DNA of 64,000 nt from Gp6-AA45 sp035652075 (GTDB lineage Bacteria > Acidobacteriota > Vicinamibacteria > Vicinamibacterales > CAVVIG01). Positions 60,285-64,000 of this stretch are shown here, piece after piece. Both the position numbers and the translations under genes were made by a program. Where the stretch lies: contig DASREL010000107.1 in the NCBI GenBank assembly GCA_035652075.1, forward strand, positions 24,879-88,878. The letters are read 5' to 3'. Numbering within the stretch: position 1 is the first letter of the stretch; every line of letters begins with the position of its first letter. Below the pieces are notes generated by a model. The model made no database searches. It was not told where the DNA came from and worked only from the letters and a program-made list of their open reading frames with translations.

Positions 60285-62219
60285 GTGCCGGGCGATGTTT
60301 TCGGGCCGTTCCGCGTTCTTCATCAAATTGGTGCAGGGACATTGGGTCCCGTGTTTCGCGCTTATGACGCCGAGCGCGAGCGCCTCGTTGCAATCAAGCT
60401 CTTCAAACTCGATTTGCCGCCCGAACGCGTGCATCAGCTCGTTGCCGCGTTCGAGGACCTCGTGGCCGCCGACCTCACGCATCCGGTGATCGCGAAGCCG
60501 CTCGCGACCGGCATGAGCGGCGTGCAGGCGTACCTCGCGCAGGAGTTCGTCGCCGCCGAATCGCTCGACCTCGCGATCCGCGAATACGGTCCCGCGCCGC
60601 CCGCCGATGCGCTTCGCGTCGCCGCGCAACTGGCCGGCGCGCTCGACTTCGCCGCCGTCGTCAATATTCACCACGGCGCGTTGCATCCGCGTGACGTCCT
60701 GCTGTCGACGGACGACACGCGCGTGACCGGCCTCGGTATCGCGCAGGCGCTCGAGAAGGTCGGCGTCAGCGTCCCGGTGCGACGGCCCTACAGTGCACCC
60801 GAACGGACGGTCACCGCGAAGGCAGACATCTTTAGTCTCGCGGCGATCGTGTTCGAGCTGATGACGGGCAAGCGCGTCGCCGGCAGCGGTGCGCAGGCCG
60901 TCGAGGCGATGACCGGTGTCGCCGGCGCCGACGTCGCGGCGCTCAAGGCTGCGTTCGCCCGCGCTCTCGCCGACAATCCCGACGATCGATTCGACACCGC
61001 GCTCGATTTCGCGATCGCGCTGAAGGCGGCGTTCCCGCAGTCGCCAGTCGCCAGTCAGCAGTCCCCAGTCGCAGTCCCCAGTCGTCCGTCACGAAAATCG
61101 CGACCGAAGACTGATGACTCGCGACCGGCGACAGACGACTTGCGACCGGAGACTGCGTTGCCTTTCGATGTACCGGAGGCAACGGATCGGCCAGATATCG
61201 AACCGCTCGCCGACGTCGCGCCGCACGCACCAGAGCAAGATCTGCCGCTCGTCCAGGCGGAACGGGAACGGTTCGAGGATGTAGAGGTCGCGCCGGCGAT
61301 CGTGCCGGAGGTAATCGAGGGCACGGAGAAGAAGATAGTCGCGACGGAGGACACGAAGGATACGGAGGTTCCGTACAACAATGTCGGCTCCTCCGTGTCC
61401 CCCGTATCCTCCGCGGTCGATTACTCCGCGTCCTCTGTCCCCTCCGTTCCAAGCGTTTCCTCGACAGCCGTGTGGCCTCTCGTCCTCGCGCTCGCCGTCG
61501 GGATCGCGGTGGGCTACGCCGGCGGCTACGCGGTCGGCAGTCACGACCGAACTGCCACTGGAACTGGAACTGGAACTGGAACTGCAACTGTCCCTGCAAC
61601 CGCCGCGGGACAGGAATTCACGGAAAGCACCGTCAAGCCAGCGCCAGCGGAGACAAAACCAGCAGAATCGAAACCGCCGTCGGTACCGGTCGCTTCGCAA
61701 TCCGCAATCCGCAATCCTCCATCCGCAATGACAGCCGTCACCGGTCCTGGCCGTCTACTCGTGCGCTCGACTCCGGCAGGCGCACGCGTGACCGTCGATG
61801 GCAAGGATGCCGGCGTGACGCCCGCGACGATTCGTGATCTCGCGCGCGGATCGCATCGCGTGCAAGTCACGCGTGACGGATACGTCAGCGAGGACCGCCG
61901 CGTCGTCATCACGCGCGGACGCCCGGCGCAGTCGCTGCTCGTGCCGCTCGCGCGCGCCCGCGCCACGCGCGCGCCTGTGCCGACCACGCCGTCGACGATG
62001 GGCCGGTTCGCAGGCGGGCTCGTCGTCGATTCGCGACCGTCGGGCGCAAAAGTCTTTCTCGACGGCAAACTGATCGGCACCACGCCGCTCGCGACGGCGT
62101 CCGTGGCTGCCGGCGAGCATGCCATCCGGCTCGAACGTGACGGCTACCGTCGCTGGTCATCATCCGTTCGCGTCGTCGCGAACGAGCAGAATCGTGTTAC
62201 GGCATCGTTAGAGAGGTAG
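60285..62219 (+). CDS. PEGA-domain membrane pseudokinase
   Basis: A 644-residue protein. The kinase-like domain (about 5-245) has a G-loop IGAGTLGPVFRAYD and a VAIK Lys, but the catalytic loop is IHHGALHPRDVLLS, without HRDxxxxN, and DFG is replaced by TGLGIAQ; so it should be catalytically dead. A low-complexity linker (about 245-385) follows, then one helix (about 395-418, WPLVLALAVGIAVGYAGGY) and two PEGA domains (about 486-530 and 575-620). The linker contains four repeat families. The start may be the ATT at 60261. carA is 7 bases downstream. Confidence 0.85.
   Translation: MPGDVFGPFRVLHQIGAGTLGPVFRAYDAERERLVAIKLFKLDLPPERVHQLVAAFEDLVAADLTHPVIAKPLATGMSGVQAYLAQEFVAAESLDLAIREYGPAPPADALRVAAQLAGALDFAAVVNIHHGALHPRDVLLSTDDTRVTGLGIAQALEKVGVSVPVRRPYSAPERTVTAKADIFSLAAIVFELMTGKRVAGSGAQAVEAMTGVAGADVAALKAAFARALADNPDDRFDTALDFAIALKAAFPQSPVASQQSPVAVPSRPSRKSRPKTDDSRPATDDLRPETALPFDVPEATDRPDIEPLADVAPHAPEQDLPLVQAERERFEDVEVAPAIVPEVIEGTEKKIVATEDTKDTEVPYNNVGSSVSPVSSAVDYSASSVPSVPSVSSTAVWPLVLALAVGIAVGYAGGYAVGSHDRTATGTGTGTGTATVPATAAGQEFTESTVKPAPAETKPAESKPPSVPVASQSAIRNPPSAMTAVTGPGRLLVRSTPAGARVTVDGKDAGVTPATIRDLARGSHRVQVTRDGYVSEDRRVVITRGRPAQSLLVPLARARATRAPVPTTPSTMGRFAGGLVVDSRPSGAKVFLDGKLIGTTPLATASVAAGEHAIRLERDGYRRWSSSVRVVANEQNRVTASLER
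61037..61157. repeat. CAGTCGC-type quasi-palindrome in the pseudokinase linker
   Basis: Left arm: CAGTCGC/CAGTCAG/CAGTCCC units (61037-61085). Right arm: GCGACCGAAGACTGATGACT and GCGACCGGAGACTG (61099-61157), the approximate complement. In frame. Confidence 0.8.
61341..61450. repeat. GGAGGACACGAAG-type quasi-palindrome in the pseudokinase linker
   Basis: Left arm about 61341-61370 (CGGAGGACACGAAGGATACG); right arm about 61388-61450 (CCTCCGTGTCCCCCGTATCC and further copies). The arms are reverse complements with few mismatches. In frame; encodes EDTKDTEV and SSVSPVSSAVDYSASSVPS. Confidence 0.85.
61551..61590. repeat. ACTGGA hexamer repeat in the pseudokinase linker
   Basis: ACTGCC, then four ACTGGA, then ACTGCA, ACTGTC. 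It codes for TATGTGTGTGTATV, just after the membrane helix. Confidence 0.85.
61697..61733. repeat. ATTGCGG-family right arm fragment in the pseudokinase gene
   Basis: GCAATCCGCAATCC units ending ATCCGCAATGACAGC; the end matches those at 12079 and 25447, and the following bases match 12078-12085. Only the right arm is present. Confidence 0.8.
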
Positions 62220-62225
62220 ACGAGG

Positions 62226-63347
62226 GTGGAAGCGATACTTGCGCTGGAAAACGGAACGATCTATCGCGGGCAGGCCGCGGGCGCCGAAGGCGAAACGGCC
62301 GGCGAAGTCGTGTTCAACACGAGCATGAGCGGCTATCAGGAAGTCCTCACCGATCCGTCGTACTCCGGGCAGATCGTCACGATGACCTGCCCCGAGATCG
62401 GCAACTACGGTGTATCGACCGAGGACGTCGAATCGCGCAAGCCACAGGTCGCCGGCTTCATCATCCGTGACGAGTCGCCGATGGCGAGCAACTGGCGCGC
62501 GAGCGGCACGCTTCGCGAGTACCTCGTCGACAACAACATCGTCGCCATCTCGGACATCGATACGCGCGAGTTGACGCGGCTGCTGCGCTCGAGCGGCGTC
62601 ATGCGCGGCGTCGTCGCGACCGGCAACCATCTCGATCCGAAAGCGCTCGTCGACAAAGCGAACGCGATCCCGAAAATGGAAGGCTCCGATCTCGTCAGCG
62701 TCGTGACGACGGACAAGGTGTTCGACTGGCCGCAAGAGGATCCGGACGAGTTCGGCATCGAGCCGGCGCGTGTCGCGAAGAAGCGGCTGAAGATCGCGGC
62801 GTACGACTACGGAATGAAGTGGAACATCCTGCGCCGCCTCAGCGCGCATGGCTGCGACGTGCGTGTCTTCCCGGCGTCCGCGCCGGCATCGGATCTGCTC
62901 GCGATGCATCCCGACGGCGTGTTCCTGAGCAACGGCCCCGGCGATCCCGCCGCGGTGCCGTACGCGATCGACAACGCGAAACAGCTCGTCGCATCGAATA
63001 CGCCGGTGTTCGGCATCTGCCTCGGTCACCAGATCCTCGGCCTCGCGATGGGCGGCTCAACGTACAAGTTGAAGTTCGGTCATCGCGGCGGCAACCATCC
63101 GGTGAAAAAACTCGAGACGGGGAAGGTCGAGATCACATCGCAGAATCACGGCTTCGCCGTCGATCCGAAGACGCTGCCGGGCGACGTCGAGGTCACGCAT
63201 CTGAATTTGTACGACGGCACGGTCGAAGGCCTGCGACATAAATCGCATCCGGTCTTCTGCGTGCAGTATCATCCGGAAGCGTCACCCGGTCCGCACGACG
63301 CGGACTACCTCTTCGACGACTTCCTCCAACTGATTGAAGGGCGCTAG
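62226..63347 (+). CDS. carA: Carbamoyl-phosphate synthase small subunit
   Basis: A 373-residue glutaminase subunit. N-terminal LALENGTIYRGQAAGAEGETAGEVVFNTSMSGYQEVLTDPSYSGQIVTMT; class I amidotransferase with LSNGPGDPAAV, FGICLGHQILGLAMGG (nucleophile Cys) and CVQYHPEASPGPHD (His, Glu). It supplies ammonia for carbamoyl phosphate in pyrimidine and arginine synthesis. GTG start; carB starts 5 bases after the stop. Confidence 0.97.
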   Translation: MEAILALENGTIYRGQAAGAEGETAGEVVFNTSMSGYQEVLTDPSYSGQIVTMTCPEIGNYGVSTEDVESRKPQVAGFIIRDESPMASNWRASGTLREYLVDNNIVAISDIDTRELTRLLRSSGVMRGVVATGNHLDPKALVDKANAIPKMEGSDLVSVVTTDKVFDWPQEDPDEFGIEPARVAKKRLKIAAYDYGMKWNILRRLSAHGCDVRVFPASAPASDLLAMHPDGVFLSNGPGDPAAVPYAIDNAKQLVASNTPVFGICLGHQILGLAMGGSTYKLKFGHRGGNHPVKKLETGKVEITSQNHGFAVDPKTLPGDVEVTHLNLYDGTVEGLRHKSHPVFCVQYHPEASPGPHDADYLFDDFLQLIEGR

Positions 63348-63352
63348 CTCGG

Positions 63353-64000
<648 letters not shown>

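Noticed and set aside
61551..61590. Phase-variable contingency locus by frameshift
   Set aside because: The unit is a hexamer, so copy change would keep the frame; it can only alter linker length.

Overview
The window is a high-GC, densely coded chromosomal segment from a diderm bacterium, most likely an Acidobacteriota member; a Vicinamibacteria-like lineage is possible, but that finer placement is only an inference. Markers for the phylum are two PadR plus ABC-permease pairs of the acidobacterial duplicated orphan permease (ADOP) type, a VWFA-related acidobacterial secreted protein, two copies of the DUF3738 (TIGR03435) soil-bacterial domain, an Oar-like TonB-dependent receptor and a bacillithiol-type BshC. 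No rRNA, tRNA, insertion sequence, prophage or CRISPR array was recognised.

Layout. 1-5310: housekeeping genes on the plus strand with overlapping ends (ubiA end, ubiE, a TonB-like protein, a 25-residue membrane peptide, miaA, hfq, deoB, dgt). 5329-10265: DUF177, rpmF, plsX, fabD, fabG, acpP, fabF, a fatty-acid cluster lacking fabH. 10262-13910: etfB, etfA and a membrane Fe-S oxidoreductase that probably passes ETF electrons to quinone. 13888-17960: a DUF374 acyltransferase, an MFS transporter, a minus-strand SDR / zinc-ribbon / micro-membrane-protein group, and a histone-deacetylase-family enzyme. 18000-20990 and 25504-28521: the two PadR-ADOP modules, separated by leuS, lptE, holA and rpsT. 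28562-36614 (minus): a tightly packed five-gene set read as blaI, M56-DUF3738 fusion, DUF3738, TonB-dependent receptor and VWA protein, with a BlaI-like operator ahead of it and a divergent ABC exporter (36661-39187). 39292-49573: phosphatase, lytic transglycosylase, alaS, recX, pilT, ilvE, a Ser/Thr kinase, rsmE and a secreted repeat-domain protein. 49622-53611 (minus): response regulator, then the CIRCE-controlled hrcA-grpE-dnaJ-prmA heat-shock set. 53616-60177 (minus): amidohydrolase, XdhC, PBP1A, BshC. 60285-64000: a PEGA-domain pseudokinase, carA and the start of carB.

The most unusual feature is a population of short degenerate repeats arranged as quasi-palindromes. One arm is an array of 6-9 bp units and the other arm is its approximate reverse complement. 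At least eight different unit sequences share this architecture. They lie between genes (11988, 25359, 46953, 55835-56117) and, in frame, inside genes: the LptE signal peptide, both the N-terminal border and an inner loop of PrmA, the PBP1A N-terminus, and the pseudokinase linker, which holds four different families. A separate REP-like hairpin family ending in GCGCTAC and a GTCAGACT palindrome inside deoB add to this. The second candidate for something new is the BlaI/M56-DUF3738-controlled receptor operon, in which the usual sensor of a BlaR1-like protein is replaced by a domain also encoded alone by the next gene.
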